DNA of 47,637 bases from Salinivirgaceae bacterium (GTDB taxonomy: Bacteria; Bacteroidota; Bacteroidia; Bacteroidales; SZUA-534). Within the stretch, counting starts at the first letter, position 1, and each line of letters opens with the position of its first letter. The translations under genes were made by a program, and so were the position numbers. Under the pieces are notes generated by a model. That model had not been told where the DNA came from. It was given only the letters and a program-made list of their open reading frames with translations, and did not search any database. Location: NCBI GenBank assembly GCA_024405635.1, contig JAKSOL010000023.1, positions 1 to 47,637 of the forward strand, in the 5' to 3' direction. Below are positions 14,873 to 24,108 of the stretch, in pieces.

Positions 14873-16150
14873 TTAGTATTTTTTAAGGTCTTGACCAATG
14901 TCGCGGCGGAAATAAGCTCCCTCGTATTTTATGCCTTCAATTGTGGCATACGATTTGTCGAGCGCATTTTGAATGCCGTTGCCCAACGATGTGATAGCCA
15001 ACACACGTCCACCTGCTGTAACAACATCGGAGCCATTAAGTTTAGTTCCAGCATGAAACACAATGCTCTCGCCTTTTTGGTCGGTTCCAGTAATGGCAAA
15101 ACCTTTTTGGTAATCGCCAGGATATCCACCTGAAACCATAACTACTGTTATTGCAGTTTGATTGACAGCCTTAGCAGTTACTTTACTAAGTTCGCCATTG
15201 CTTGCAGCAACAAATAGTTCGAGCAAATCAGCATCAAGGCGTGGAATAACAACCTCTGTTTCAGGGTCTCCCATGCGCACATTGTACTCAATAACGTAAG
15301 GGTCGCCTCCGCAATTGATAAGGCCAAAGAACACAAATCCGGTGTATTTTATTCCATCGGCATTAATGCCTTTAATTGTTGGCTCAATGATGCGCGAAAT
15401 AACTTTTTGTTTGAATTCTGGAGTACAGAATGGAACAGGCGAAACGGCACCCATACCACCAGTGTTTGGTCCGCTATCTTGCTCGCCAATACGTTTGTAG
15501 TCTTTAGCCTCAGGCAAAAGAACGTAATCTTTTCCATCGGTAAGAACAAAGAACGACACCTCGATTCCCGAAAGGAATTCCTCAATAACCACTTTAGCCG
15601 ATGCTGCGCCAAACTGGCCGTTAAGCATCTCTTCAAGCGAATCTTGAGCCTCTTTAAGGTCGTTAATAATAAGCACACCTTTACCTGCTGCAAGGCCATC
15701 GGCTTTAAGCACATAAGGAGCTTTTAGTGTTGCAAGGAATTGTTTACCAGCCTCAACGGTTTCTTTTGTAAAACTTTGGTATGCAGCTGTTGGAATGTTG
15801 TGGCGTTGCATAAATTGTTTTGCATACTCTTTGCTACCCTCAAGTTGAGCACCTTCGCCACTTGGACCAATAACTTTTATATCGGCAAGTTGAGCATCGT
15901 TGGCAAAAAAGTCGCTAATGCCACGCACAAGTGGCTCTTCAGGACCTACAACTACCATGTTTACGTTGTTTTGAAGAACAAAGGTTTTAATGGCTTCAAA
16001 ATCTTTAACATCAATAGCCACGTTGGTTCCCACGTTTGCGGTTCCGGCATTTCCGGGTGCAATAAATAGGTTGTCAATTAGTTTGCTTTGGCTAACCTTC
16101 CAAGCAATTGCGTGCTCGCGTCCACCCGAGCCAATTATCAGTACATTCAT
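14873..16150 (-). CDS. purD: phosphoribosylamine-glycine ligase (GAR synthetase)
   Basis: A 425-residue ATP-grasp enzyme that joins glycine to phosphoribosylamine in purine synthesis. Motifs: MNVLIIGSGGREHAIAWK at the N-terminus, VGPEEPLVRGISDFF, the ATP-grasp core YVLKADGLAAGKGVLI, the EEFLSGIEVSFFVL strand, and the DSGPNTGGMGAVSPVPF and EYNVRMGDPETEVV metal/ligand motifs. It is full length. It sits 9 bp after kdsB and 3 bp before the membrane-protein gene. Confidence 0.95.
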   Translation of the reverse strand: MNVLIIGSGGREHAIAWKVSQSKLIDNLFIAPGNAGTANVGTNVAIDVKDFEAIKTFVLQNNVNMVVVGPEEPLVRGISDFFANDAQLADIKVIGPSGEGAQLEGSKEYAKQFMQRHNIPTAAYQSFTKETVEAGKQFLATLKAPYVLKADGLAAGKGVLIINDLKEAQDSLEEMLNGQFGAASAKVVIEEFLSGIEVSFFVLTDGKDYVLLPEAKDYKRIGEQDSGPNTGGMGAVSPVPFCTPEFKQKVISRIIEPTIKGINADGIKYTGFVFFGLINCGGDPYVIEYNVRMGDPETEVVIPRLDADLLELFVAASNGELSKVTAKAVNQTAITVVMVSGGYPGDYQKGFAITGTDQKGESIVFHAGTKLNGSDVVTAGGRVLAITSLGNGIQNALDKSYATIEGIKYEGAYFRRDIGQDLKKY

Positions 16151-16159
16151 AATTTGTTG

Positions 16160-16912
16160 TTATTGTGCGTTTTCAAATAGTTTCAATATTTTCTGTAAAT
16201 CTTCAGGTGTATCAACCGACAAACCTTCGTCGCTTGTAACTGCGGTAAGTATGTTGTAACCGTTTTCGAGCCAGCGCAATTGCTCTAGCGATTCGGCTAT
16301 CTCCAACGAGCTTTTAGGCAATTTGGTAAGTTCAAGTAGTGTGTCTTTTCGGTAACCGTACATACCAATGTGTTGGTAAAAGGCATGTTTACCTAACCAA
16401 TCTTTGGCCTCGCAGCCACGAATGTGTGGAATGGTTTGGCGACTAAACAGCAAAGCTTTTCCGTTTGCGTCAACCACCACTTTTGGTTTGTTAGGATTAA
16501 AAAGAGTTTCTTCGTCGTCAACTGGTTTAATAAGCGTTGCTATTTGAGCATCGGCATTATCAAAGATTGATGCCAATAAGTTAATTTGCTTTTCGGCAAT
16601 AAAAGGTTCGTCGCCTTGAATGTTTATTACCACATCAACTTTAACTCCATATTCGGCCTCGTACTTTACGGCTGCCTCGGCACAACGGTCGGTGCCACTT
16701 GGGTGTTGGTCCGATGTCATTACAACTTTGCCACCAAAACTTTTAACGGCATCAAATATGCGTTTATCATCGGTTGCAACTACCACATGCTCAAGCGCTT
16801 TGCTGGCTTGCTCAAACACACGCTGAACCATGTACTTGCCTTTAATATCGACTAATGGTTTGCCCGGGAAGCGCGACGATGCATAACGCGCAGGAATTAT
16901 TCCTAAAATCAT
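16160..16912 (-). CDS. kdsB: 3-deoxy-manno-octulosonate cytidylyltransferase (CMP-KDO synthetase)
   Basis: A 250-residue nucleotidyltransferase that activates KDO with CTP for lipopolysaccharide core synthesis, direct evidence for an LPS-bearing outer membrane. The N-terminal GIIPARYASSRFPGKPL motif binds CTP. VVVATDD, SGTDRCAEA and VINIQGDEPF follow in the right order, and IGMYGYRKDTL and EIAESLEQLRWLENGY near the end are typical. It is first in a kdsB-purD-membrane protein unit. Confidence 0.95.
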   Translation of the reverse strand: MILGIIPARYASSRFPGKPLVDIKGKYMVQRVFEQASKALEHVVVATDDKRIFDAVKSFGGKVVMTSDQHPSGTDRCAEAAVKYEAEYGVKVDVVINIQGDEPFIAEKQINLLASIFDNADAQIATLIKPVDDEETLFNPNKPKVVVDANGKALLFSRQTIPHIRGCEAKDWLGKHAFYQHIGMYGYRKDTLLELTKLPKSSLEIAESLEQLRWLENGYNILTAVTSDEGLSVDTPEDLQKILKLFENAQ

Positions 16913-16929
16913 TTTTGCAAAAATTTTTA

Positions 16930-16937
16930 CAAAGGTA
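16930..16937 (-). promoter_or_regulatory. -7 promoter box TACCTTTG for kdsB (minus strand)
   Basis: Matches TAnnTTTG, 17 bp upstream of the kdsB ATG. It shares the 129-bp divergent gap with the promoter box of the plus-strand gene at 17042. Confidence 0.5.
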
Positions 16938-17009
16938 GAAAGTCAAAAAGACAATTAAAAATTTATGAAGATGCAATAAACGAAAAACCAACATTGATAA
17001 ACGAAATGC

Positions 17010-17017
17010 TACCTTTG
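17010..17017 (+). promoter_or_regulatory. -7 promoter box TACCTTTG for the outer-membrane barrel gene
   Basis: Matches TAnnTTTG, 24 bp upstream of the ATG at 17042. No convincing -33 element. Confidence 0.5.
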
Positions 17018-17041
17018 CCGCACACCTAAAATTCTATTTTT

Positions 17042-17710
17042 ATGAAAAAACTACTTATGCTTGCGTTGTGCGCTTTGCTTTTTGTGCCTAGCACTTATGC
17101 AAAATCGCTACGCGACAAAAAAGAACAAGGTCTTAAACTCGATGGCCACGCTGGCATTAGTTTAAGCACTGTATCGCGCTCGCTTGACAGCAAAAACGAA
17201 ATGGCAAATTTTATTGTTGGTCCCAAATTAGGACTTGGCGCATCGTATGCTTTTATTAAAAAACTATCGGTTAAAGCCGAATTAAATTACGTGCAACGTG
17301 GTTTTGCCGATGATCATAACACTTGGCTACACTCTGAAAGCGGCCGAACAACCACCCGCATTCATAACATTGAAGTGCCTGTAATGCTATCGTGGCGCAA
17401 CCAAGTGAACGACAATGTATCGATGCACTTTGGCGGTGGTGCTTTCTTTGCTTACGGTTTTAAGGGCAACACTGTCACCAATTTTAAAGATGGCCTTGAA
17501 AAAGACAAACTTAACTACGACACTTTTGAAATTGGCAAACTATCACACAACAACTGCGGTTTGGCGCTCGATTTTAGTTTGATGTATCAAAAAACTTTTG
17601 TTGGCATACGCTACAATTTAGGTCTTTCAAACATGAGCGACAATAGTAAATTGGACTTAAAAATGAAAAGCCACGCTATTGATTTTTGCATAGGCTACCG
17701 ATTCAAATAG
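17042..17710 (+). CDS. PorT-type outer-membrane beta-barrel protein
   Basis: A 222-residue protein with an N-terminal signal peptide (cleavage near TYA-K) and alternating amphipathic strands ending in an aromatic residue pattern (DFCIGYRFK), as in the outer-membrane beta-barrel family PF13568-like. Typical anchors are GHAGISLSTVSRS, GLGASYAFIKKLSVKAELNYVQRGF, and IEVPVMLSW. It could be a small porin or structural barrel. Nothing ties it to the dedicated T9SS PorT component beyond general family likeness. Monocistronic, with its own -7 box and terminator. Confidence 0.8.
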   Translation: MKKLLMLALCALLFVPSTYAKSLRDKKEQGLKLDGHAGISLSTVSRSLDSKNEMANFIVGPKLGLGASYAFIKKLSVKAELNYVQRGFADDHNTWLHSESGRTTTRIHNIEVPVMLSWRNQVNDNVSMHFGGGAFFAYGFKGNTVTNFKDGLEKDKLNYDTFEIGKLSHNNCGLALDFSLMYQKTFVGIRYNLGLSNMSDNSKLDLKMKSHAIDFCIGYRFK

Positions 17711-17731
17711 CATTTACAACTATAAAAATAC

Positions 17732-17765
17732 AAGCCGTTGGCACAAGTTGCTGACGGCTTTTTTT
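17732..17765 (+). terminator. Rho-independent terminator after the barrel gene
   Basis: Stem AAGCCGT / ACGGCTT (17732-17738, 17754-17760), with further GCA/TGC pairing inside, followed by a run of seven T. Confidence 0.8.
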
Positions 17766-17803
17766 GGCTTCAACATAAAAACACAACCACTTATGTATTG
17801 TGC

Positions 17804-17811
17804 TATATTTG
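17804..17811 (+). promoter_or_regulatory. -7 promoter box TATATTTG for dxs
   Basis: Matches TAnnTTTG, 25 bp upstream of the dxs ATG at 17837. It supports that start over the longer ORF beginning at 17738, which would lie upstream of the promoter and inside the preceding terminator. Confidence 0.6.
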
Positions 17812-17836
17812 CAGGCTTAATAAAAAAGAGAGCCGC

Positions 17837-19792
17837 ATGGCCAAAGTTGAAAACCTTTTATCGCAAATAAACTCGCCCGCCGACCTTAAAAAACTTAAGG
17901 TTGACGACTTGCCGCAAGTGAGTGCTGAACTTCGTCAGTTTATTATTGACGAGGTGAGCCAGCATCCAGGCCACTTTGCATCGAGTCTTGGTGTGGTGGA
18001 ACTTACAGTGGCTTTGCATTACGTTTTCAACACTCCATACGACCAACTTGTTTGGGATGTAGGACACCAAGCCTACGGCCACAAAATTCTAACCGAACGC
18101 AAAGACCGATTTAACACCAACCGATTGTTGGGCGGTTTGTCGGGGTTTCCAAAACGTAGCGAGAGCATTTACGACGCTTTTGGCGTTGGTCATGCCTCAA
18201 CTTCAATTTCGGCAGCACTTGGTTTAGCTGTAGCCTCGCAACTCAACGGCGAAACCAACCGTAACGTAGTTGCCATTATTGGCGATGGCAGCATGACTGG
18301 CGGTATGGCTTTTGAAGGTTTGAACAACGCTGGCGTGCAAAAATCAAACTTGCTGGTCATTTTAAACGACAACAACATGGCCATTGACCCAAGCGTGGGT
18401 GCTTTTAAAGATTATTTGGTTGATATTACCACATCGCAGCGCTACAACAAACTAAAAGACGAGGTTTGGAATATGCTTGGCCGTTTGCGTCGTTTTGGTC
18501 CAAATACCCAAAACTTGATTCAAAAAATTGATAACGGATTAAAATCGATATTGCTAAAACAAGGCAACTTGTTTGAAGCTCTTAACTTCCGCTACTTTGG
18601 TCCTATTGATGGACACGATGTTATTTATTTGGCTCGTGTACTTAACGATTTAAAGCAAATACCAGGACCTAAACTTCTGCATATTAAAACCATAAAAGGA
18701 AAAGGATTTGCGCAAGCTGAACAAGACCAAACAACTTGGCACGCTCCCGGATTGTTTGATAAAGTAACAGGCGAACGAATAAAAGAGTCGTCAGCATCGC
18801 AAGCCAAAACTCGCTACCAAGACATTTTTGGCAAAACACTGCTTGAGTTGGCCGAGCAAAACAACCGCATTGTGGGCATCACCCCAGCCATGCCTACTGG
18901 TTGCAGCATGAACATTATGATGGAAAAAATGCCAAACCGCACTTTCGATGTTGGCATTGCCGAAGAGCACGCTGTAACTTTTTCGGCCGGATTAGCCGCA
19001 AATGGTCAAGTGCCATTTTGCAACATTTACTCAACCTTTATGCAACGTGCCTACGACCAAATTATTCACGATGTTGCACTGCAAAAACTTGGCGTTGTTT
19101 TTTGTCTTGACCGCGCCGGAATAGTTGGCTCCGACGGCTCCACTCACCATGGTGCATTCGATTTGGCTTTTATGCGCAGCATTCCAAATATGATTGTTGC
19201 AGCACCAATGAACGGCAACGAGTTGCGCAACATGATGTACACTGCCCAACTTGACCCTGTTAAACCTTTTGCTATACGTTACCCACGCGGCAAAGCACCA
19301 GACATTGACTGGCAGCAACCTTTTACTGCAATCAACATTGGTCGCAGCAGACAACTACGCAACGGCAACCAAATTGCAGTTTTAACCATTGGCAACACTG
19401 GCAACTTTGTTTTAGAAATAGCCGACAAACTAACCGAAGCTGGTATTGACTATGCACACTACGACATGCGTTTTGTTAAACCACTTGACGAAGAAATGCT
19501 TCACTCAATTTTTAAACGCTTTCACAAGATTATTACTATTGAAGATGGCGTTATTGCTGGCGGTTTTGGTAGCGCTGTGCTCGAGTTTATGGCATCAAAC
19601 GGATATTCGGCCAACGTAATTCGCATGGGTATTCCCGACAAGTTTATTGACCACGGCGCCACTCACGAGCTTTATAGTATTTGCGGTTACGGACCAAAAG
19701 AAATTTTTGAAACTATATGCTCACAAGTCGATGTTAAGCGCAAAAACATATTCAATGTTGCGTTCAACATTTTTAAGCCATCGGTTTCATAA
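17837..19792 (+). CDS. dxs: 1-deoxy-D-xylulose-5-phosphate synthase
   Basis: A 651-residue thiamine-diphosphate enzyme that condenses pyruvate and glyceraldehyde-3-phosphate, the first step of the MEP isoprenoid pathway. Motifs: HFASSLGVVELTVALHYVF, VGHQAYGHKILTERK, GVGHASTSISAALG, the ThDP signature GDGSMTGGMAFEGLNN...NDNNMAI, and the second-half GIAEEHAVTFSAGLA and DRAGIVGSDGSTHHGAFD (catalytic region). The ORF extends upstream to 17738, but that stretch holds a terminator and a promoter, so ATG 17837 is the start. It is followed 31 bp later by the YqgE gene. Confidence 0.95.
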   Translation: MAKVENLLSQINSPADLKKLKVDDLPQVSAELRQFIIDEVSQHPGHFASSLGVVELTVALHYVFNTPYDQLVWDVGHQAYGHKILTERKDRFNTNRLLGGLSGFPKRSESIYDAFGVGHASTSISAALGLAVASQLNGETNRNVVAIIGDGSMTGGMAFEGLNNAGVQKSNLLVILNDNNMAIDPSVGAFKDYLVDITTSQRYNKLKDEVWNMLGRLRRFGPNTQNLIQKIDNGLKSILLKQGNLFEALNFRYFGPIDGHDVIYLARVLNDLKQIPGPKLLHIKTIKGKGFAQAEQDQTTWHAPGLFDKVTGERIKESSASQAKTRYQDIFGKTLLELAEQNNRIVGITPAMPTGCSMNIMMEKMPNRTFDVGIAEEHAVTFSAGLAANGQVPFCNIYSTFMQRAYDQIIHDVALQKLGVVFCLDRAGIVGSDGSTHHGAFDLAFMRSIPNMIVAAPMNGNELRNMMYTAQLDPVKPFAIRYPRGKAPDIDWQQPFTAINIGRSRQLRNGNQIAVLTIGNTGNFVLEIADKLTEAGIDYAHYDMRFVKPLDEEMLHSIFKRFHKIITIEDGVIAGGFGSAVLEFMASNGYSANVIRMGIPDKFIDHGATHELYSICGYGPKEIFETICSQVDVKRKNIFNVAFNIFKPSVS

Positions 19793-19823
19793 TGCTTGAT
19801 GGTTTATTGTTACTCAATGTGTT

Positions 19824-20399
19824 ATGAATTTGTTTGAGCCTAAAAAACGGTATCCTTTAGAAACTGGCTGCATGCTCATTTCAGAGCCTTTTATGAACGA
19901 CGATTCATTTCAGCGTGCAGTAATACTTATTGCAGCCTATAAACCCGAAAAAGGTGCTTTTGGGCTTGTGCTTAACCACCCATCGCCTTTTGCCATTAAC
20001 GATGCAGTGCCAGAGGTGTACGACTTTAATACATTATACGAAGGCGGGCCTGTGAGCGAAAACGAATTGTTTTACATACACACCGTTGGGCACTTACTCA
20101 CCAACTGCGAGAACATAATTGACGACGTTTGCTTTGGTGGCGATTTTGAAAATGTTAAATCGCTGATTAACAGCGGTGTTATTAAGCCCCACCACATAAT
20201 GTTCTTTAAGGGTTATTCAGGTTGGGACGCCGGTCAACTTGAGCAGGAAATTGAAAACGGAGCATGGGTTGTATCGCCATATAACGCTAGCCTACTGTTT
20301 GCCGATGCTGACACCGACATTTGGAGCAAAGCACTAAACGATTTAGGCGATATTTATCCTTTGTGGACTGAATTTCCAATCAATCCAAACGAAAACTAA
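19824..20399 (+). CDS. YqgE/AlgH family protein (UPF0301)
   Basis: A 191-residue cytosolic protein of the YqgE/AlgH family, with the typical start GCMLISEPFMNDDSFQRAVILI, the GAFGLVLNHPS motif, YEGGPVSENELFYIH and FKGYSGWDAGQLEQEIENGAWVV. Length matches the family (about 185-190). Molecular function is not established; AlgH was named from alginate regulation in Pseudomonas. It probably shares a transcript with dxs. It converges on the S9 peptidase gene with only 8 bp between the stops. Confidence 0.92.
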   Translation: MNLFEPKKRYPLETGCMLISEPFMNDDSFQRAVILIAAYKPEKGAFGLVLNHPSPFAINDAVPEVYDFNTLYEGGPVSENELFYIHTVGHLLTNCENIIDDVCFGGDFENVKSLINSGVIKPHHIMFFKGYSGWDAGQLEQEIENGAWVVSPYNASLLFADADTDIWSKALNDLGDIYPLWTEFPINPNEN

Positions 20400-20407
20400 C
20401 CCACGTA

Positions 20408-22531
20408 TTATTTAAGATTGTCGTTAAAGTAACGAACAATACGGTCAATTAGATGCAATCTATCGTGACCACGCACATTATGCTCATGCTGCGGATAAAC
20501 AGCATAATCAATCAGCACATTTTCGGCTACTGCGCAATGCAACAATTTAAGGCTATTTTGCCAAACCACTACCGGATCAATGTCGCCATGTATTACCAGC
20601 AATCGCGATTTAAGGTTACCTATCTTGTTACACACTGTGGAATTTTTGTAGCCTTCAGGATTTTGTTGCGGAGTGTCCATATAACGCTCGCCATACATAA
20701 CCTCGTATAAACTCCAATCGCATACTGGGCCGCCTGCTACACCAGCTTTAAATTCATTTGGATGTTCGCACAACATGTTAATGGTCATAAATCCTCCAAA
20801 ACTCCAACCATAAACACCAATGCGAGTTGAATCGACAAACGGCAACGACTTCAGATATTTAACTCCTTGCATCTGATCTTCGGTTTCGCACTTGCCCAAT
20901 TGGCGATGAATGCAATGCTCAAATTCGCGCCCACCGTTTTCGCAACCACGGTTGTCCATTGAAAACACAATGTAACCTTGCTGCGCCAAATACAACTCCC
21001 ACGCTCCTGAACCACATAGCCAACCGGCATTTACCATTTGATTGTGCGGTCCAGCATACACATATATAATTACAGGATATTGTTTGGTTGAATCAAAATC
21101 GGAAGGAGTAATCATCATGCCGTAAAGTGGAAACTTGCCATCGGCCGATTTAAGACCTTCAACCAAAGTAACTTTTGGAATTGTAAGTCCTTCATACGGA
21201 TTAACATCTTCGCTTAACACTTTGGTTACCTTGCTATTAGCCGAAGGTTTTTGACCCATTGCGTTAAGATTTCGCAAGGTGGTTCGGTTTGCCACTGTTT
21301 GCGACTGAAACAAATCGACCCATGCAGTGCTATTGGCTGAAAAGCGAGCTCGATGAATACCAATTTCAGCATCATCGGAAATTTGTGTCATGCGGCCTTT
21401 AAGGTCAACTGCAAAAATATCGGCATAGATGTAACCACGTTTGTTGGCCTGAAAAACAACCTTGCCCGTTGCTTTGTTGTAGCCATAAAGTTCGCACACT
21501 GTCCAGTTGCCGTTGGTTAGTTGTTTGCACTTTCCGCTGCTGATGCTATAAAGATAAATGTGGCGAAAACCATTGCGCTCGCTAAGCCAAAGAAACTGGT
21601 CGGCATCAATAAACATGGCTGGTGTACAAGGTTCAACCCACTCGGCATTTTGCTCCTCAAACAAGGTTTTTTCAAGCTGCCCAGTTGACGCATTGTAAAC
21701 ATTGAACCACATGTGGTTTTGGTCGCGATTTATTTCGGCCATGCAAATGTATTTTTCGTCGGCACTCCACGCAATGTTGGTAAAGTAGCGGTCAACTGGC
21801 GATGCTGTTTTGAGCCACACAGTTTGCTGATTTTGCACATTGAAAACACCAACCGAAACTTGATGCGATGTTTCGCCAGCCATTGGGTAGCGTATTGGCT
21901 CAGCTTTGGCTTGGCGTGTTGTGATATTTACAATAGGATACTCGGCAACCATGCTCTCGTCTAACCTATAAAAGCAAAGTTTATTGCCGCTTGGCGACCA
22001 AAATGTACCACCGTTTATTCCAAATTCGTCGCGATGAACCGAACTGCCAAACACTATGCCGTTGCCGCCTTCCTCGCTGTTAACTCGCATTGTTTTGCTT
22101 GCAGTTGATACAAACAAATTGCTGCCCACACGATAGGCTACATTGCCCGATTGGAAATTATAGTCGTAAGCTTCACCATTAAGGCACACAATGCTATCGG
22201 CAATATTTGCAACTCCATTTTTGATATTAAGTTGATAGAACACTGAATCGGTGCTACACCACAGGGTTTGTGGCGTAATCCATTGCTCAATTGCTGCATT
22301 TGGAATAGTTTGGCGCAATTCTCTGATTGATGTAATGACTGAATTACCGTTTATAAATTCACCATCGGCATACTGAATGCACTCACCCGATTGCTCACAA
22401 AAAAAAGTACGGGCTGACGTGGGATAAAAATTGTAGAATTCTTTTCCGCCATAAACGGTTTGCTCAAGTGTTAGTTGTGCGCTAAGTTGCATGGTGCTAA
22501 AAAGCGCGGCAAAAAGCAATGTTTTTTTCAT
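20408..22531 (-). CDS. S9 family prolyl oligopeptidase / DPP-IV-like peptidase
   Basis: A 707-residue exported serine peptidase with an N-terminal signal peptide (ending near LSA-Q), an N-terminal beta-propeller (about 30-440) and a C-terminal alpha/beta hydrolase domain. The catalytic serine lies in GWSFGGF, followed by an aspartate in HGDIDPVVVWQNS and a histidine in YPQHEHNVRG. The pattern fits dipeptidyl peptidase IV-type enzymes, which remove Xaa-Pro dipeptides, common in asaccharolytic and gut Bacteroidales. Exact specificity cannot be read. Monocistronic, with a -7 box 23 bp upstream of ATG. Confidence 0.9.
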   Translation of the reverse strand: MKKTLLFAALFSTMQLSAQLTLEQTVYGGKEFYNFYPTSARTFFCEQSGECIQYADGEFINGNSVITSIRELRQTIPNAAIEQWITPQTLWCSTDSVFYQLNIKNGVANIADSIVCLNGEAYDYNFQSGNVAYRVGSNLFVSTASKTMRVNSEEGGNGIVFGSSVHRDEFGINGGTFWSPSGNKLCFYRLDESMVAEYPIVNITTRQAKAEPIRYPMAGETSHQVSVGVFNVQNQQTVWLKTASPVDRYFTNIAWSADEKYICMAEINRDQNHMWFNVYNASTGQLEKTLFEEQNAEWVEPCTPAMFIDADQFLWLSERNGFRHIYLYSISSGKCKQLTNGNWTVCELYGYNKATGKVVFQANKRGYIYADIFAVDLKGRMTQISDDAEIGIHRARFSANSTAWVDLFQSQTVANRTTLRNLNAMGQKPSANSKVTKVLSEDVNPYEGLTIPKVTLVEGLKSADGKFPLYGMMITPSDFDSTKQYPVIIYVYAGPHNQMVNAGWLCGSGAWELYLAQQGYIVFSMDNRGCENGGREFEHCIHRQLGKCETEDQMQGVKYLKSLPFVDSTRIGVYGWSFGGFMTINMLCEHPNEFKAGVAGGPVCDWSLYEVMYGERYMDTPQQNPEGYKNSTVCNKIGNLKSRLLVIHGDIDPVVVWQNSLKLLHCAVAENVLIDYAVYPQHEHNVRGHDRLHLIDRIVRYFNDNLK

Positions 22532-22554
22532 ATCGTTATTAAAATGAATGCTTA

Positions 22555-22562
22555 CAAAAGTA
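22555..22562 (-). promoter_or_regulatory. -7 promoter box TACTTTTG for the S9 peptidase (minus strand)
   Basis: Matches TAnnTTTG, 23 bp upstream of the peptidase ATG and just before the frr terminator. Confidence 0.5.
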
Positions 22563-22567
22563 CCTAT

Positions 22568-22601
22568 AAAAAAGGCGGAAACCCAATTTCAGATTTCCGC
22601 C
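22568..22601 (-). terminator. Rho-independent terminator after frr
   Basis: Stem GGCGGAAA / TTTCCGCC (22574-22581, 22594-22601), followed on the minus strand by TTTTTT. It lies 25 bp after the frr stop. Confidence 0.82.
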
Positions 22602-22626
22602 TCTCGTTATTTTCAACTTATAGATT

Positions 22627-23193
22627 TTAGATTGCCATAATGTCGGCTTCTTTTTTCTTAAGCAAATCGTCGATGTGTTTTGAGAACGAATCGAGTAGTT
22701 TTTGAGTTTCGTTTTCGGCATCTTTTGCCAAATCCTCAGACAGGCCGTCTTTTTTCATTTTCTTAAATGCTTCGTTGGCATCTTTACGCACGTTGCGCAA
22801 AACCACGCGGGTTGATTCGCACTCGGCTTTGGCTTGTTTAACCAAATCGCGACGGCGTTCCTCAGTCAAAGGTGGAACAGCAATTATAATTGACTCGCCG
22901 TTGTTGCTTGGGTTAAAACCAAGGTTTGAGCAAAGAATGGCTTTTTCAATCACGTCAAACATTTTCTTTTCCCAAGGTTGAATTTTAATGGTGCGAGCAT
23001 CGGGCACTGTAACGTTTGCTACTTGTGCTAACGACATTGGCGAACCGTAGTATTCAACAGTAACGTTGTCGAGTACACGAACGTCGGCTTTGCCTGCGCG
23101 AATAAGAGCAAGTGTGCTTTCCAAATAATCTACTGCTTTGGCCATTTGTTCTTTCGCTTTGTCCAAAGTCTTTTTAACGTCTTCTTGTGTCAT
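22627..23193 (-). CDS. frr: ribosome recycling factor
   Basis: A 188-residue protein that, with EF-G, splits post-termination ribosomes. It has the family stretches LALIRAGKADVRVLDNVTVEYYGSPMSLAQVANV, TVPDARTIKIQPWEK, IEKAILCSNLGFNPSNNGESIIIAVPPLTEERRRDLVKQAK and the C-terminal helix DDLLKKKEADIM. Normal length. It follows pyrH by 45 bp, a widespread pairing. Confidence 0.96.
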   Translation of the reverse strand: MTQEDVKKTLDKAKEQMAKAVDYLESTLALIRAGKADVRVLDNVTVEYYGSPMSLAQVANVTVPDARTIKIQPWEKKMFDVIEKAILCSNLGFNPSNNGESIIIAVPPLTEERRRDLVKQAKAECESTRVVLRNVRKDANEAFKKMKKDGLSEDLAKDAENETQKLLDSFSKHIDDLLKKKEADIMAI

Positions 23194-23238
23194 AATAAGT
23201 ATCGTTTTTATTCGGTGTCAAATTTAATAACGCATTGG

Positions 23239-23946
23239 TTAATAAGTAACCAGTGTGCCTATTTTTTCGCCTTTAATAACTTTTTCAAGGTTTCCGGCTG
23301 TGTCCATATCAAACACATACATAGGCATTTTGTTCTCTTTGCACATGGTGAACGATGTTAGGTCCATCACTTTAAGATGACGCTCGTATGCCTCGTCGTA
23401 CGATATTTGACTAAACTTGGTAGCAGTTGGATCTTTTTCAGGGTCGGCAGTGTAAACGCCATCGATGCGAGTACCTTTTAGCAAAATATCGGCGCGCATT
23501 TCAATGGCACGCAAAGCCGATGCTGTGTCGGTGGTAAAGTATGGATTACCGGAACCTCCTGCAAAAATAACCACATGGCCATCGTCAAGCAGTTGGCGCA
23601 TTTTTCCTTTGTTGTAGAATTCGGCAACTGGCTCCATGCGAATGGCGGTAAGCACTGTTGCTTTGCAGCCGTTTGCCTCAAGTGCTGTTTGCAATGCTAT
23701 ACTGTTGATGGTTGTGGCTAACATGCCCATATAGTCGCCATTTATGCGGTCAAATCCTTTTTTGGCTCCGCTCATTCCGCGAAATATGTTGCCTCCTCCT
23801 ATCACAATGCCTATTTGCACGCCCATATCGGCAATGGCTTTTATTTGAACAGCATACTCGTCGAGTTTATCGGTGTCGATGCCGTATTGTTGCTTGCCTT
23901 GTAGCGACTCGCCACTCAACTTTAGCAAGATTCTTTTGTATTCCAT
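23239..23946 (-). CDS. pyrH: UMP kinase
   Basis: A 235-residue bacterial uridylate kinase (amino acid kinase fold) that phosphorylates UMP to UDP. Motifs: RILLKLSGESL at the N-terminus, GIVIGGGNIFRG, DYMGMLATTINSIALQTALE, FAGGSGNPYFTTDTASALRAIEM, and GVYTADPEKDPTATKF. It heads a pyrH-frr unit, with a -7 box 32 bp upstream. Confidence 0.96.
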   Translation of the reverse strand: MEYKRILLKLSGESLQGKQQYGIDTDKLDEYAVQIKAIADMGVQIGIVIGGGNIFRGMSGAKKGFDRINGDYMGMLATTINSIALQTALEANGCKATVLTAIRMEPVAEFYNKGKMRQLLDDGHVVIFAGGSGNPYFTTDTASALRAIEMRADILLKGTRIDGVYTADPEKDPTATKFSQISYDEAYERHLKVMDLTSFTMCKENKMPMYVFDMDTAGNLEKVIKGEKIGTLVTY

Positions 23947-23978
23947 TTTTACTTGATGTTTAGTTAAATCGTTTGAGC

Positions 23979-23986
23979 CAAAAGTA
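23979..23986 (-). promoter_or_regulatory. -7 promoter box TACTTTTG for pyrH-frr (minus strand)
   Basis: Matches TAnnTTTG, 32 bp upstream of the pyrH ATG. No clear -33 element. Confidence 0.5.
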
Positions 23987-24108
23987 AAAGTTTTTCGTTG
24001 TTTGGTTTTGGTTTTTTATTGGTCGTTTTGCAATCGCTAAAAAACATCAATTTAATGGTTATGTGTTGGTCAATGCTCTAATTTTTTGGCATTGGGTGTT
24101 TACTATTT

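Noticed and set aside
17042..17710. T9SS component PorT
   Set aside because: Only the general small barrel family pattern is present, and there are no neighbouring T9SS genes.
17738..17836. N-terminal extension of dxs
   Set aside because: This stretch contains the preceding terminator and the dxs -7 box. Residues before MAKVENLL do not resemble the enzyme.
24061..24108. terminator after the histidine kinase
   Set aside because: Only a 6-bp CAATGC/GCATTG stem without a following T-run on the relevant strand.
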